Shown here piece by piece: positions 16,451-26,417 of a stretch of DNA of 64,000 nucleotides. Position numbers and translations under genes: made by a program. The notes under the pieces were generated by a model, which saw only the letters and a list, made by a program, of their open reading frames with translations, made no database searches and was not told the origin of the DNA. This stretch comes from SXRF01 sp039808985. GTDB lineage: Bacteria > Pseudomonadota > Alphaproteobacteria > Rickettsiales > SXRF01. Within the stretch, counting starts at the first letter, position 1, and each line of letters starts with the position of its first letter. The stretch lies in contig JBDHUC010000007.1 in the NCBI GenBank assembly GCA_039808985.1, positions 1 to 64,000 of the forward strand, read 5' to 3'.

Positions 16451-19042
16451 ATGACAAAACGCATGCTTATAGATGCGCAACACCCGGAAGAAACCCGCGT
16501 TGTAATTGCTGATGAAAGCCAGATTTATGATTTTGACTTTGTAAGCACAGCTAAGAAACAGCTTAAGGGCAATATATATCTTGCAAAAATAACTCGCGTA
16601 GAGCCATCGCTACAGGCGGCATTCGTTGAGTATGGTGGTGGCAAACAAGGATTTTTGCCATTTTCAGAAATCCATACTGATTACTACCAGATACCCGTTT
16701 CTGATCGTAAGCGTTTAATGGAGGAAGCAGAACGCGAAACCACAGATAATACGCAGGAAAACAGCTCTGACCTGCTTACTAATGAAGTAAGCGCCGGTGA
16801 AAACTCCTTATCCACAGAAACAGGGGATACAGACAGTAATTTTACATCGGAAGCAGCATTGCCCGATGACCAGGCTATAGATCAATCCGATGAACAGAGC
16901 CGCCCGGCATATTTAATGCAGGGCCCAATTGATATTTCCCTTAGCGAAGAGATAATCCCACCTGAAATCAGCAGCTCTTCCGAATCGGAGCTAATTCAGA
17001 ATATTGAGAATGAAGCCAGGCAGCAAAGTGATGATGATTACACTGAAAACAATACTCCTGCATCTGATGAGAATCAGCAACCTTCTGAAACAGAAAAAGA
17101 GGAAGTCGAAACCCTTGCTACTGATGAAGAAGAGTTGCGTGACAAGCGCAAGCGCAATGTATTTATGCGCCGGTATAAAATTCAGGAAGTTATCCGCCGT
17201 GGCCAGATAGTTTTAATGCAGGTTATTAAAGAAGAGCGCGGCAATAAAGGCGCATCTCTTACTACTTACCTGTCACTTGCTGGTCGTTACTGTGTGCTTA
17301 TGCCTAATTCGCCTAAGGATGGCGGTATTTCACGCAAAATAGCCAGCGCTGAGGATCGCAAGCGTCTTAAGGCCATATCGACAGAATTCCGTCTTGCCGA
17401 GGGCATGAGCGTAATTATCCGCACAGCAGGCATGGACAGGACTCATGCCGAAATAAAACGTGATTTTGATTACCTGGTCAAGCTATGGAATGCCATTCGT
17501 GAAGACACTCTTAAATCGAACGCCCCAGCCCTTATTTATGAAGAAAGCGATATTGTAAAACGTGCAATACGTGACCAATACAGCAATGATATAGAGGAAA
17601 TTGTAATAGAGGGTGATGAAGCGTATAAATCTGCCCGTGAGTTCATGAAGCTGCTGCTTCCAAGCCATTTGCCCAAAATAAAGAAATATGCGGCACAAAC
17701 CCCGCTTTTTTATGCTTACAGCATTGAAGACCAGCTCTTATCTATGCATGATCCGGTAGTTAAGATGAAATCGGGGGCTTATTTAGTTATAAACCCAACC
17801 GAAGCCCTTATTTCCATTGACGTGAACTCAGGCCGTGCAACCGGTGAGCGTAATATTGAAGAAACGGCTCTTAAAACCAACCTGGAGGCTGCCAATGAAG
17901 TAGCCAGGCAGCTCCGCCTGCGCGATCTGGCGGGGCTTGTAGTAATTGATTTTATTGACATGCTTGATTCACGCAATCGCCGTTCTGTTGAAAAAACGTT
18001 AAAAGACGCTATGAAAACCGACAGGGCTAAAATTCAGCTTGGGCGCATAAGCCCGTTTGGCCTTTTAGAAATGTCAAGGCAGCGTTTGCGCTCCAGTATT
18101 TCGGAAACCAATATGATGCAATGCCCTCATTGCATAGGGCGCGGCGTAATACGCTCCCATGACTCCATGGGTATACAGGTGATACGTGCCATAGAAAAAG
18201 AAGCAAGCAATGGAAATGTTACCGGGTTGCGCGTTATGGCGGCTCAGGCTCTTGCCCTGCATATGCTTAACTTTAAGCGTGAGGCCCTGCAGGAACTCGA
18301 AAAACGCTATGATATTTCAATACAAATCCTGATAAATCCTGAGCTGGCCTCCTCTGAGTTCAATGTTGAGAAAATCCGTAAATCACAAAATGAGCGTAAT
18401 GAAAATAATGAGCACAGGCGGCAGAAACGTCATGATCGCAATGACAGGCCACGCAATAATATAGAGGCTAACAATAACATTGAGAGCCAGGAAGAAACTG
18501 CTGGTGCTGAAGCACCGGAAGTTTTGGAAGGCGCAAGAAATCCAGAATCTTCAAATTCTGATAATATGCGCCGTAGCAGGCGGCGTGGTCGGCGTGGTGG
18601 CCAGCGCTCAGGCAACAATGGCCGCGGAACTGACAGGCAGGATAATAATGTTGATAATCCTGAGGCTTTAATACAAAATGATGTGAATTCTGAAGCAACA
18701 GCTAATAGCGATGGCCAGGAATCTACACAAAAGCGCCAGCCACGTGAACGTGGTGGTCGCATGCGTCGCAAATGGCGTGACAGGAATGACCGCACGGAAA
18801 ACGATAAAACACCGCCTTCCGATGACACTCCAACAAGCTGGAATGGTGGAGCAGCAGCCATGACTGATGGCGTATCCCTGCCTGATTTTGCTTCAGATTC
18901 ACGGCCAGTAGCTGTCCCTGCTCCGCCTACCTATAAGGCATTCCACGATTACAAATCCGAACCTGCAAATGAGCCGCCAGCTCAATCGGGTACTCCGCCA
19001 AAGCGTGGATGGTGGCAGAAAATGATAAGCCTGGACGAGTAA
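16451..19042 (+). CDS. rne: Ribonuclease E
   Basis: This endoribonuclease starts mRNA decay and processes rRNA and tRNA. It has 863 residues. The N-terminal RNase H-like and S1 parts (KGNIYLAKITRVEPSLQAAFVEYG) are split by a long acidic insert (about residues 95-240), as in alphaproteobacterial enzymes. The catalytic Asp residues lie in ISIDVNSGR and VVIDFIDM, and the Zn-link is CPHC at about residue 558. The C-terminal third is disordered, rich in Arg, Asn and Glu, with an RRSRRRGRRGGQR patch, as expected of the RNA-binding and degradosome scaffold. The start has an AAGGAG site, with a long leader upstream. Confidence 0.96.
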   Translation: MTKRMLIDAQHPEETRVVIADESQIYDFDFVSTAKKQLKGNIYLAKITRVEPSLQAAFVEYGGGKQGFLPFSEIHTDYYQIPVSDRKRLMEEAERETTDNTQENSSDLLTNEVSAGENSLSTETGDTDSNFTSEAALPDDQAIDQSDEQSRPAYLMQGPIDISLSEEIIPPEISSSSESELIQNIENEARQQSDDDYTENNTPASDENQQPSETEKEEVETLATDEEELRDKRKRNVFMRRYKIQEVIRRGQIVLMQVIKEERGNKGASLTTYLSLAGRYCVLMPNSPKDGGISRKIASAEDRKRLKAISTEFRLAEGMSVIIRTAGMDRTHAEIKRDFDYLVKLWNAIREDTLKSNAPALIYEESDIVKRAIRDQYSNDIEEIVIEGDEAYKSAREFMKLLLPSHLPKIKKYAAQTPLFYAYSIEDQLLSMHDPVVKMKSGAYLVINPTEALISIDVNSGRATGERNIEETALKTNLEAANEVARQLRLRDLAGLVVIDFIDMLDSRNRRSVEKTLKDAMKTDRAKIQLGRISPFGLLEMSRQRLRSSISETNMMQCPHCIGRGVIRSHDSMGIQVIRAIEKEASNGNVTGLRVMAAQALALHMLNFKREALQELEKRYDISIQILINPELASSEFNVEKIRKSQNERNENNEHRRQKRHDRNDRPRNNIEANNNIESQEETAGAEAPEVLEGARNPESSNSDNMRRSRRRGRRGGQRSGNNGRGTDRQDNNVDNPEALIQNDVNSEATANSDGQESTQKRQPRERGGRMRRKWRDRNDRTENDKTPPSDDTPTSWNGGAAAMTDGVSLPDFASDSRPVAVPAPPTYKAFHDYKSEPANEPPAQSGTPPKRGWWQKMISLDE

Positions 19043-19043
19043 T

Positions 19044-20414
19044 ATGAGAGCGTTCCAGCATCTGATAATTAAATTTATCTGCGCGGTAGCTGGAATATGC
19101 TTATTAACAAACCAGGCATTTGCTGTTCCCTTGATACGTGATGCCGAGATTGAGCACACACTAAGGACTTATGCCGACCCTATATTTAAGGCAGCGGGTG
19201 TTAATCCTGCAGCTACCAAAATTTTTATAGTACAGGACAGCTCCCTTAATGCTTATGTAGCTGGTGGAGCTAACATGTTTATAAATTCTGGGCTTATTAT
19301 GGCTACGGAATCTCCAGATGTGTTAATTGGCGTAATGGCCCACGAAACCGGGCATATAGCAGGTGGGCATCTGGCAAGGGGCGCTGAGCAACTTAAAAAT
19401 GCAGAGATCGGAACAATCCTCTCATTTGTGCTTGGGGCTGCTACAGCAGTTGCATCTAAAAAGCCTGAGGCAGCGGCGGCAGTAATATCCGGGGGGCAAA
19501 ATACAGTGGCCCGTAATTTTCTCTCATATACCAGGACAAATGAGCAGTCAGCAGACCAATCCGCCTTAAACAGCCTTGATAAATTAGGAATTTCATCCAG
19601 TGGTATGTTAAAGATGTTTGAATTGCTTAAAATGAATGAACGCAAACAATTCGGCTCTCCCGACCCCTATATGATAACTCACCCGCTGACAAGCGACCGT
19701 ATAGAGTTTGTTCGTAACCACATTGAAAAATCAAAAATTCCACCGAATCAATATCCAAAATCCTATGATATGATGCACCAGCGCATGGTGGCAAAGCTAT
19801 ATGGATTCCTGCAAACCCCGGAACGCACATTACAAAAATACCCGGTGAGCGATAAAAGCGTTCCGGCCCGGCTGGCAAGGGCGGTTGCTTATTACAAAAT
19901 ACCGGACCTAGAAAAATCAATGATGGAAATCAACAGCCTTATAGGAGAATTTTCGTCAGATCCATTTTTTCATGAATTAAAAGGGCAGATACTTTTTGAA
20001 AATGGGAAAATTGGAGAGGCGCTTACTTCCTACCAGGAAGCAGTAAAGCTATTGCCAAATTCGGCTTTAATATTAGCTGACCTTGGAAAGGTCGAGATTT
20101 CACAGAATATTGAATCAAGCATAAAACCGGCTATTGCCCATTTAGAAAAATCTATAAGTATTGACAATAGTAACGCAGAAACATGGCGCCTGTTAGCCAC
20201 GGCTTATGGGCGTACAAATAATTTACCTATGTCTTATCAGGCCTTAGCCGAGGAGGCGCTGCTGGAAGGCGATGCAAAAACGGCACTTAGGATGTCAAAC
20301 CAGGCTATAGCCAGTCTTAAACCTGATTCTCCAGCATATAGAAGATCCCAGGATATTAAAAACAGGGCTGAACAGATACGCAAGAAAGAAGATGATGAAA
20401 GCAGCCCTTTTTAA
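19044..20414 (+). CDS. M48 family periplasmic metalloprotease with TPRs (BepA-like)
   Basis: A signal peptide (about residues 1-28, ending QAFAVP) is followed by an M48 peptidase domain with the zinc motif HETGH (AHETGHIAGGH) and the third-ligand region RTNEQSADQSAL. The C-terminal half is tetratricopeptide-like (residues about 285-430). BepA proteins act on outer-membrane protein assembly and degrade stalled LptD or BamA. The gene starts one base after the rne stop and is probably co-transcribed with it. The 456-residue length fits BepA. Confidence 0.93.
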   Translation: MRAFQHLIIKFICAVAGICLLTNQAFAVPLIRDAEIEHTLRTYADPIFKAAGVNPAATKIFIVQDSSLNAYVAGGANMFINSGLIMATESPDVLIGVMAHETGHIAGGHLARGAEQLKNAEIGTILSFVLGAATAVASKKPEAAAAVISGGQNTVARNFLSYTRTNEQSADQSALNSLDKLGISSSGMLKMFELLKMNERKQFGSPDPYMITHPLTSDRIEFVRNHIEKSKIPPNQYPKSYDMMHQRMVAKLYGFLQTPERTLQKYPVSDKSVPARLARAVAYYKIPDLEKSMMEINSLIGEFSSDPFFHELKGQILFENGKIGEALTSYQEAVKLLPNSALILADLGKVEISQNIESSIKPAIAHLEKSISIDNSNAETWRLLATAYGRTNNLPMSYQALAEEALLEGDAKTALRMSNQAIASLKPDSPAYRRSQDIKNRAEQIRKKEDDESSPF

Positions 20415-20491
20415 ATTTATTCGCTATACTTATTTTTAATTATTGTTAGTATTGCAGTTGTGTTTTTATAAAAATAACGGAGTTTTCCTAT

Positions 20492-21286
20492 ATGTTTCGC
20501 ACTAATTCCTTAATTGCTTATATAGCCGGTTTTTGTTTACTTTCCACATCGTCTTTCGCAGCGCAGCCAGCTTCTCCAGCACCTGCCAATAATAATGATT
20601 ACGTTACCAAGGCGGAATTGCCAGCCCTTATAAAAGAAGCATTACTTAAAGATCCTGCAATATTAAGCCAGGTTGTAGAAAAAATGCAGGTAGCGCAGGA
20701 AGAAGAAATGTCTGCAAAAGCCAAAGAGGCAATTGCAAAACGTAAAGACGATTTATTCTCTGATCCTATTTCCCCAGTGGTTGGAAATCCTAATGGAGAT
20801 ATTACTATAGTTGAGTTTTTTGATTATCATTGCGGTTATTGCAAACAAGCGCTTGGAACTTTTATAAAGCTTCTTGATGATGATAAAAAAGTGCGCCTGA
20901 TATTAAAGGAATATCCTATACTTAGCGAAGATTCAACTTTAGCATCAAAAGCTGCCCTTGCTGTAAACCATATAGCAAAGGATAAATATTTTGATTTCCA
21001 TAAGGCGATGTTTGCCGCCTCCGGTAATAAGATAAATGAAAACATTATTATGGCAGAGGCAAAAAAGCTTGGCATAGACACTGAGAAATTGAAAAAAGAA
21101 ATGAATGACCCTTCAATACAGGCAGAGCTTGATAAAAACAGGGAATTAGGCTCAGCAATAGGTGCCATGGGAACCCCAGCTATAATTATCGGGGAAAATT
21201 TCTACCCTGGAGCAATACCTTATGAGTACATGCAGAAGGCCATTAAGAGCTGGCGTTCCGGTGATAAAAGTCAGCCAAAACCATAA
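20492..21286 (+). CDS. DsbA-family periplasmic thiol protein (Com1/ScsC-like)
   Basis: A signal peptide (ending SSFAAQP) is followed by a helical N-terminal segment (residues about 38-90, LPALIKEALLKDPAILSQVVE) and then a thioredoxin fold. The active site is CGYC in FFDYHCGYCKQA and the cis-Pro loop is GTPAIII. The helical extension resembles the oligomerisation arm of ScsC/Com1-type proteins, which act as disulfide isomerases or oxidases. There is a CGGAGT-type ribosome site. The gene follows the M48 protease by 77 bases and ends at a long hairpin terminator. A second DsbA-like gene is at 30842. Confidence 0.9.
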   Translation: MFRTNSLIAYIAGFCLLSTSSFAAQPASPAPANNNDYVTKAELPALIKEALLKDPAILSQVVEKMQVAQEEEMSAKAKEAIAKRKDDLFSDPISPVVGNPNGDITIVEFFDYHCGYCKQALGTFIKLLDDDKKVRLILKEYPILSEDSTLASKAALAVNHIAKDKYFDFHKAMFAASGNKINENIIMAEAKKLGIDTEKLKKEMNDPSIQAELDKNRELGSAIGAMGTPAIIIGENFYPGAIPYEYMQKAIKSWRSGDKSQPKP

Positions 21287-21299
21287 ATAATACATAAGA

Positions 21300-21330
21300 A
21301 ATCACCCTCGCATAATATGCGGGGGTGATT
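21300..21330. terminator. Bidirectional hairpin terminator between convergent genes
   Basis: AATCACCC (21300-21307) pairs with GGGTGATT (21323-21330), and the stem continues inward through CGCAT/ATGCG with a tiny loop. It lies 14 bases after the DsbA-like stop and overlaps the stop codon of the minus-strand hypothetical gene. Confidence 0.7.
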
Positions 21331-21727
21331 AGTTTTCAGGCTCATAATGCTCGCGGTAAGTTCGCACTAAAGTCATACCTGCATTATTTCGTAAAATTTC
21401 AGCGCATAAATTATAAGTATCTATTGGCCGTTCGGTTTTTGCAAAATACTGTTCATTATTTTTAAAAATCTGTCCCAGCAACAAAGGCTGCCACACCTTA
21501 CCATCAGAAACATCAGCCTTAAAATATCCTGTAAAGCCAGTGTTATTATATTCGCCCAGGCGTGTTGTATTCAGCGCATCATTATATGGGTAAACCAGTA
21601 AATCTCCTTTTTGCGCCATTGTTGCGGCCTCATCATCCACGTATTGTAAGAATACTATACCAGTCAGGTTGATAGTAACTTTTGGCTTATCTTTTACCTG
21701 ATAGCGCTTCTTGTTATTCTTTGTCAT
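21329..21727 (-). CDS. Hypothetical protein
   Basis: This 132-residue soluble protein belongs to no family I recognise. It starts with a basic tail (MTKNNKKRYQVKDKPK) and then has alternating hydrophobic strands (VTINLTGIVFLQYVDDE) and several aromatic turns (YFKADVSDGKVWQP). No signal peptide or membrane segment is seen. It lies 10 bases downstream of ispE on the same strand, so it is probably part of the TPR-ispE transcription unit. Its stop lies in the base of a shared hairpin terminator. Confidence 0.7.
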   Translation of the reverse strand: MTKNNKKRYQVKDKPKVTINLTGIVFLQYVDDEAATMAQKGDLLVYPYNDALNTTRLGEYNNTGFTGYFKADVSDGKVWQPLLLGQIFKNNEQYFAKTERPIDTYNLCAEILRNNAGMTLVRTYREHYEPEN

Positions 21728-21737
21728 TTATTGCCTT

Positions 21738-22613
21738 TTATTTAATTACTGTATTTACACACCATGATTGTGGATATAATTCCTGCAATTTTTTTCTGGC
21801 ATTTTCGGATGATGCTTTATCATTATATAAACCAAAGCAGGTTGCGCCACTACCAGACATACGCGCAACAAGGCAATTTGGGTCAAAATTTAATGTTTTT
21901 ATTATTTCCTCAATGACAGGTAGTCTGGCAATAGCTGATGATTGTAAATAATTACTGTATTTTTTTTCATCGGCAATTTCCGTTATAGAAAATTCGATTG
22001 TCCCACAAGCTTCAGACAGGGTTGGCTGCATTTTCCAGAAATCTTTAAATATATCTGCTGTAGCAATATGAGTATTAGGGTTTATAAGGACAATATATGG
22101 ATTTTCTTTCAAGCTAACTTCTTTTATTTCTTCTCCTATACCACTCATTAATGCGGGTTTTCCATATAAGCATACCGGAATATCACTACCCAGCTTTATA
22201 GCTATCCTGGCCAGTTCTTCACTACTTATATCAATTTTCCATAATTCAATTAGCGCATGCAATGTAGCGGCGGCATCCGATGATCCGCCTCCTATCCCTG
22301 ATGCAATGGGTAGGTTTTTTACCAGTTTGATATTTGCACCTGGCGATTTTCCTGAAAAATGCTGTAAGGCCAGCGCTGCCTTTATTACCAGATTATCCTC
22401 CAGTTTGGTTTTTGATAATTCATGCCCAAATATACCAGAAATTTCCAGTCTAAGCCCATCAGCTTCCGTTACCAGTATTTCGTCGCCATATTCCGTAAAA
22501 ACCACGAGGCTTTCAAGCAGGCTGTAATTATCATCACGCTTGCCTGTAATATGCAGGAATAAATTTATTTTTGCAGGTGCTGGTATAGCTACGAAGCCCA
22601 CTTTGAAACCCAC
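21738..22613 (-). CDS. ispE: 4-diphosphocytidyl-2-C-methyl-D-erythritol kinase
   Basis: IspE phosphorylates CDP-methylerythritol in the MEP isoprenoid pathway, using ATP. The 291-residue GHMP kinase has PAPAKINLFLHI at the N-terminus, the ATP loop LPIASGIGGGSSDAAA and the C-terminal MSGSGATCFGL. The start is GTG at 22613, one base after the TPR gene stop; a second GTG lies four codons in, inside a short direct repeat (GTGGGYTTC), so the exact start is uncertain. Co-transcription with the TPR gene is likely. Confidence 0.96.
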   Translation of the reverse strand: MGFKVGFVAIPAPAKINLFLHITGKRDDNYSLLESLVVFTEYGDEILVTEADGLRLEISGIFGHELSKTKLEDNLVIKAALALQHFSGKSPGANIKLVKNLPIASGIGGGSSDAAATLHALIELWKIDISSEELARIAIKLGSDIPVCLYGKPALMSGIGEEIKEVSLKENPYIVLINPNTHIATADIFKDFWKMQPTLSEACGTIEFSITEIADEKKYSNYLQSSAIARLPVIEEIIKTLNFDPNCLVARMSGSGATCFGLYNDKASSENARKKLQELYPQSWCVNTVIK

Positions 22614-22614
22614 G

Positions 22615-24390
22615 TTATTGCGTCAGCAATGTGTTGGCTGAAAGATTTTTATCCTTCTTATCTTTAGCATCTGATGAAATTTTATCCGGAAGGCCGTCCT
22701 TTATTTTTTTCTGTATTTCTTCACTAACCGCACCGTCCTTCGCATAAGTAAGCGACCTGTCCCATTCAAAACGCGCTTCCGTTTTACGGCCAAGGCGCCA
22801 ATAAACATCTCCCAGATGTTCATGAACAGTAACATCAGCCGGAAGAAAGGAAACAGCCCTTTCCAAATATATTACAGCCTCTTTATATTCTCCTGCCAGA
22901 TACAATGCCCAACCCATGCTGTCCATAATTTGCGGATCGGCTGGGCGTTTTTTTATTGCCTTTTCTATCATAGACCTGGCTTCTGCAAAGTTTTCTCCCC
23001 GCATAAGGAAACTATACCCTAAATAATTAAGCACATCAGGCTGGGCCGGGCTAAGCTCCAGGGAACGGCGCAGGTTTTTTTCAGCATCAGGCCAGTTACC
23101 CTGTTTATCAAGCGATGTGCCAAGGGCAAAATATATAGGCCAGTGCTTAGCGCTCTTTTCTTTTATAGTCCCAAGGGCTGTTTCATAAACTGCTACGGCA
23201 TCAGAAAAGCGGCCCTGCATCCTGAGCAGGTCACCTTTTGCCATATAAGCTTCAAGATTATTTGGCGATTCTTTTATAAGCTTATCTAATTTAGCTATAG
23301 CCTCATCAGTTTTATTTAAATGGCCGAGATTTATAGCCGAATATAATTGGGCGCTGCTGTAAAGCATGCTGGTTTCTGGTATTTTGGCAAGTAATTCATC
23401 GGCAATACCAAACTGCTGTAATTCTGTATAAGCCTGAGCCAGAGCAACAATTGCAAGCTCCATATCCGGCTTCAGGTAAAGCGCAAGCTGAAGATATAAT
23501 GTAGCATCCTGAGTAACATCAGCAGCTAACATTATAGACCCCATGGTAAGCAATATTTCTGCGGCCCCGTCTTTCACATTATTAATAAGAGGCTGCCTGG
23601 ATCTTATCGAATTTGGATTGGCATTTTTATATGCGGCAACCAAAGGCTTCAATCCTTCCGGTGAGTTGTTTTTTTCATAAAACTTTATAAGCATTTCCAT
23701 AACGCGTTGAGGTGGGCGCGCAGGATCTTCTATTGCATGTTTAAAATTTTCTGTTGCAGCTTTTGTAAAGCCAGCCTGGGCATTAATTAACGCAAGATGA
23801 TAATTTACAATAGGCGCGGCACGGCCAACTTCAGCGCTTAGCTCTTCTATCATAATCGGTTTTACTAATTTATGCCTTTCCACGTCCAACCATGCGGATA
23901 TAAGCGGAAGCCATAGCTGCCCACCTTCTTCATCCGATAATTTATCCAGTACATTAGAAGCGGTTTCAGCATCATTATTTTTGATGGCTCGAAGGCTTAT
24001 CATCAACGAGGAGATAGGGTCCTTATTATTATTTTTATATACGGTAGTAGCTATTTCCATAGCTTTTTCAACATTGCCGCCTAACAGGTAAAGCCCCATC
24101 AACTGATTAGCAACATCAATGCTGTCGCTGTTTCTGGCATATACAGATTCCAGCGATTTTGTTGCGCTTTCTATGTCACCGGTCGACCTGGAGAATTGGC
24201 TTGACAAATAACTGCCGGAAACCCCAACTTCATCTGGTTTTGCATCATTTTCAGGCCCTGCTGCTGCAACCGGAGCTTCTTTAAGCTCATCATTTGATGC
24301 GATATTTACAGCAAATGCAGCGTTATCAGCGCATGCCAGTTGCATTACAAAAATCACAGACAAAAACAATATAATATTTATTTTCAGCAT
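22615..24390 (-). CDS. Exported tetratricopeptide repeat protein
   Basis: A signal peptide (cleaved near AAFA) precedes about 550 residues of TPR helices. Clear units are visible near residues 60-110, 330-400 and 415-530 (for example SAKHWPIYFALGTSLDKQG, QPDVLNYLGYSFLMRG and DPQIMDSMGWALYLAGEY). Such proteins usually act as periplasmic or outer-membrane scaffolds. A large TPR protein upstream of ispE is common in Alphaproteobacteria, but its partner is not known to me. The Cys in QLAC is not in a good lipobox, so I favour a soluble periplasmic protein. Confidence 0.88.
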   Translation of the reverse strand: MLKINIILFLSVIFVMQLACADNAAFAVNIASNDELKEAPVAAAGPENDAKPDEVGVSGSYLSSQFSRSTGDIESATKSLESVYARNSDSIDVANQLMGLYLLGGNVEKAMEIATTVYKNNNKDPISSLMISLRAIKNNDAETASNVLDKLSDEEGGQLWLPLISAWLDVERHKLVKPIMIEELSAEVGRAAPIVNYHLALINAQAGFTKAATENFKHAIEDPARPPQRVMEMLIKFYEKNNSPEGLKPLVAAYKNANPNSIRSRQPLINNVKDGAAEILLTMGSIMLAADVTQDATLYLQLALYLKPDMELAIVALAQAYTELQQFGIADELLAKIPETSMLYSSAQLYSAINLGHLNKTDEAIAKLDKLIKESPNNLEAYMAKGDLLRMQGRFSDAVAVYETALGTIKEKSAKHWPIYFALGTSLDKQGNWPDAEKNLRRSLELSPAQPDVLNYLGYSFLMRGENFAEARSMIEKAIKKRPADPQIMDSMGWALYLAGEYKEAVIYLERAVSFLPADVTVHEHLGDVYWRLGRKTEARFEWDRSLTYAKDGAVSEEIQKKIKDGLPDKISSDAKDKKDKNLSANTLLTQ

Positions 24391-24544
24391 CTTGCTACAA
24401 ATTTCTTACTATAATCCTTATGGGAAAAGATATATTTAACATGGATATATTTTTTCTAAAATAAAAACACTTGCACGTTTTGCGTATATTACTAGAATCC
24501 CCCCCTAATTTGAACAATTATTTTGATATGAAAGCGAGTATTTT

Positions 24545-24742
24545 ATGAGTGGCAAAGTCAGTAAGAATAACCCGGAATCACGCGGCAAGGTAACAGCATT
24601 ACGCAAGTATAACGGCAAACCTGTAAAACCAGTTCTTTTTATCAAAAGCGGTGTTGGGCGCTATATAGCGGCCAGCTTTGAAGATGGCACCCTTGCTGTA
24701 AACAAGGATACTGGCTTGCCAATAGCTTATAAGAGCATCTAA
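24545..24742 (+). CDS. Small conserved-looking protein of unknown function
   Basis: This 65-residue protein is basic and compact (KSGVGRYIAASFEDGTLAVNKD) with no membrane segment. I do not recognise a named family. It lies alone between the divergent TPR gene and the convergent ETF-QO gene. The 154-base upstream gap holds AT-rich sequence and a run of seven C but no clear promoter. Regular residue composition and lack of a longer competing frame support it being real. Confidence 0.55.
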   Translation: MSGKVSKNNPESRGKVTALRKYNGKPVKPVLFIKSGVGRYIAASFEDGTLAVNKDTGLPIAYKSI

Positions 24743-24755
24743 TAAACAACCCGTA

Positions 24756-26366
24756 TCACATACCGGAATAATTAGGTCCGCCACCACCTTCTGGCGTTTT
24801 CCATACAATATTCTGTGTTGGGTCTTTTATATCACATGTTTTGCAATGTACGCAGTTTTGCGCATTTATCTGCAATTCAGGTCGCCCCCCCTCTTCCCTT
24901 ATTTCATATACACCCGCCGGGCAATAGCGCTGTTCCGGCGCGTCATAAACAGGCAAATTAAGTTCGATTGGTATTTTGCTGTTCTTAAGCGTCAAATGTG
25001 ATGGCTGGTCCTCTTCGTGATTAGTGCTGGATAAAAAAACTGATGACAGCCTGTCAAATGTGATTTTACCATCCGCTTTAGGATAAATAATCCTGCTGCT
25101 GTTTTTAGCTTCTTTTAATTGCTTGTAGTCGGCATGGTTCTTAAACGTCCACGGAGCGCGGCCTTTAAGAATATATGTATCTATAGCTGCGTATAGCAGG
25201 CCTGGAATCAGTCCGAAACGAAAAGCCGGGCGGATATTACGCACTTTATATAATTCAGGCCACACCCAGCTAGCTTTAAGTTTACCTGGGTAATTATCAA
25301 GCGCTTTATCTCCATTTATAAGGGCATCTGCCACAGCTTCCGCTGCCAGCATGGCAGATTTCATAGAAGTATGCGTACCTTTTATCTTTGGAACATTTAG
25401 AAATCCAGCAGCATCACCGATTAAGGCACCGCCTGGAAAAGTAAGTTTAGGAATAGATTGGAATCCCCCCTCGTTCAATGCGCGTGCGCCATAACATATA
25501 CGCCTTCCCCCATCAAAAACCGGGGCTATCGCGGGGTGGGTTTTAAAGCGCTGGAATTCTAAAAATGGATCAAGATAAGGATTCCTGTAATCCAGCCCTA
25601 CAACAAACCCTACAGCAACCTGATTATTTTCCAGGTGATAAAGGAAAGACCCGCCATAAGTATCCATCGACATAGGCCAGCCAACACTATGCACTACACT
25701 TCCCGGCTTGTGCTTATCAGGCGCCACCTCCCACAATTCTTTAATGCCAATCCCATAAGTCTGTGGGTCCGAATCATTACGCAGGTTGAATATATCCATT
25801 AGCTGCTGGGACAGGGAACCACGGCAGCCTTCTGCAAATAATGTATATTTTCCTTTAATAGTAACACCGGCCTGATAAGAATCTTTTTTATGCCCATCTT
25901 TTGCAATACCAAATTCCCCGGTTACAACTCCAGCTACCCTGCCTTCTTCGATTAATAATTTTGCGGCTGGAAAACCCGGGAATATTTCAACACCAATATT
26001 CTCGGCCTGAGTGACCAGCCAGCGGCAAAAATTACTCAGGCTTATAATATAATTACCATGATTATTCATGGATGGAGGAGTTGGCAGCGGCAGTGCATAT
26101 TTTTTAGTAAGGAACATGAATTTATCATTAGCAGCCAAAGTATTAAGAGGGGCTCCTTTTTCTTTCCAATCTGGTATCAACTCATCCAGGGATCTGGTTT
26201 CAAATACGCAGCCGGAGAGAATATGCGCTCCAATTTCCGAGCCTTTTTCCAGCACACAGACTTTTATATCTGGGGAAATCTGGCGCAGTCGTATAGCGGC
26301 TGATAATCCTGCCGGTCCACCACCGACTATTACCACATCATATTCCATTGCTTCATTATCTGCCAT
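24756..26366 (-). CDS. Electron transfer flavoprotein-ubiquinone oxidoreductase
   Basis: The enzyme passes electrons from ETF (fatty-acid and amino-acid oxidation) to ubiquinone at the inner membrane. The 536-residue protein starts with the FAD motif VVIVGGGPAGLSAAIRL. It has the family region GGFQSIPKLTFPGGALIGDAAGFLN (second FAD contact) and ends with the 4Fe-4S cluster cysteines CPAGVYE, CVHCKTC and DPTQNIVW. Full length. Its presence implies respiratory beta-oxidation or branched-chain amino acid catabolism. It is divergent from the uracil-DNA glycosylase gene across 51 bases. Confidence 0.97.
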   Translation of the reverse strand: MADNEAMEYDVVIVGGGPAGLSAAIRLRQISPDIKVCVLEKGSEIGAHILSGCVFETRSLDELIPDWKEKGAPLNTLAANDKFMFLTKKYALPLPTPPSMNNHGNYIISLSNFCRWLVTQAENIGVEIFPGFPAAKLLIEEGRVAGVVTGEFGIAKDGHKKDSYQAGVTIKGKYTLFAEGCRGSLSQQLMDIFNLRNDSDPQTYGIGIKELWEVAPDKHKPGSVVHSVGWPMSMDTYGGSFLYHLENNQVAVGFVVGLDYRNPYLDPFLEFQRFKTHPAIAPVFDGGRRICYGARALNEGGFQSIPKLTFPGGALIGDAAGFLNVPKIKGTHTSMKSAMLAAEAVADALINGDKALDNYPGKLKASWVWPELYKVRNIRPAFRFGLIPGLLYAAIDTYILKGRAPWTFKNHADYKQLKEAKNSSRIIYPKADGKITFDRLSSVFLSSTNHEEDQPSHLTLKNSKIPIELNLPVYDAPEQRYCPAGVYEIREEGGRPELQINAQNCVHCKTCDIKDPTQNIVWKTPEGGGGPNYSGM

Positions 26367-26417
26367 ATAATTACCACCCCTTTACTTTAACCACTTAACG
26401 TATCATTATATGTTAAT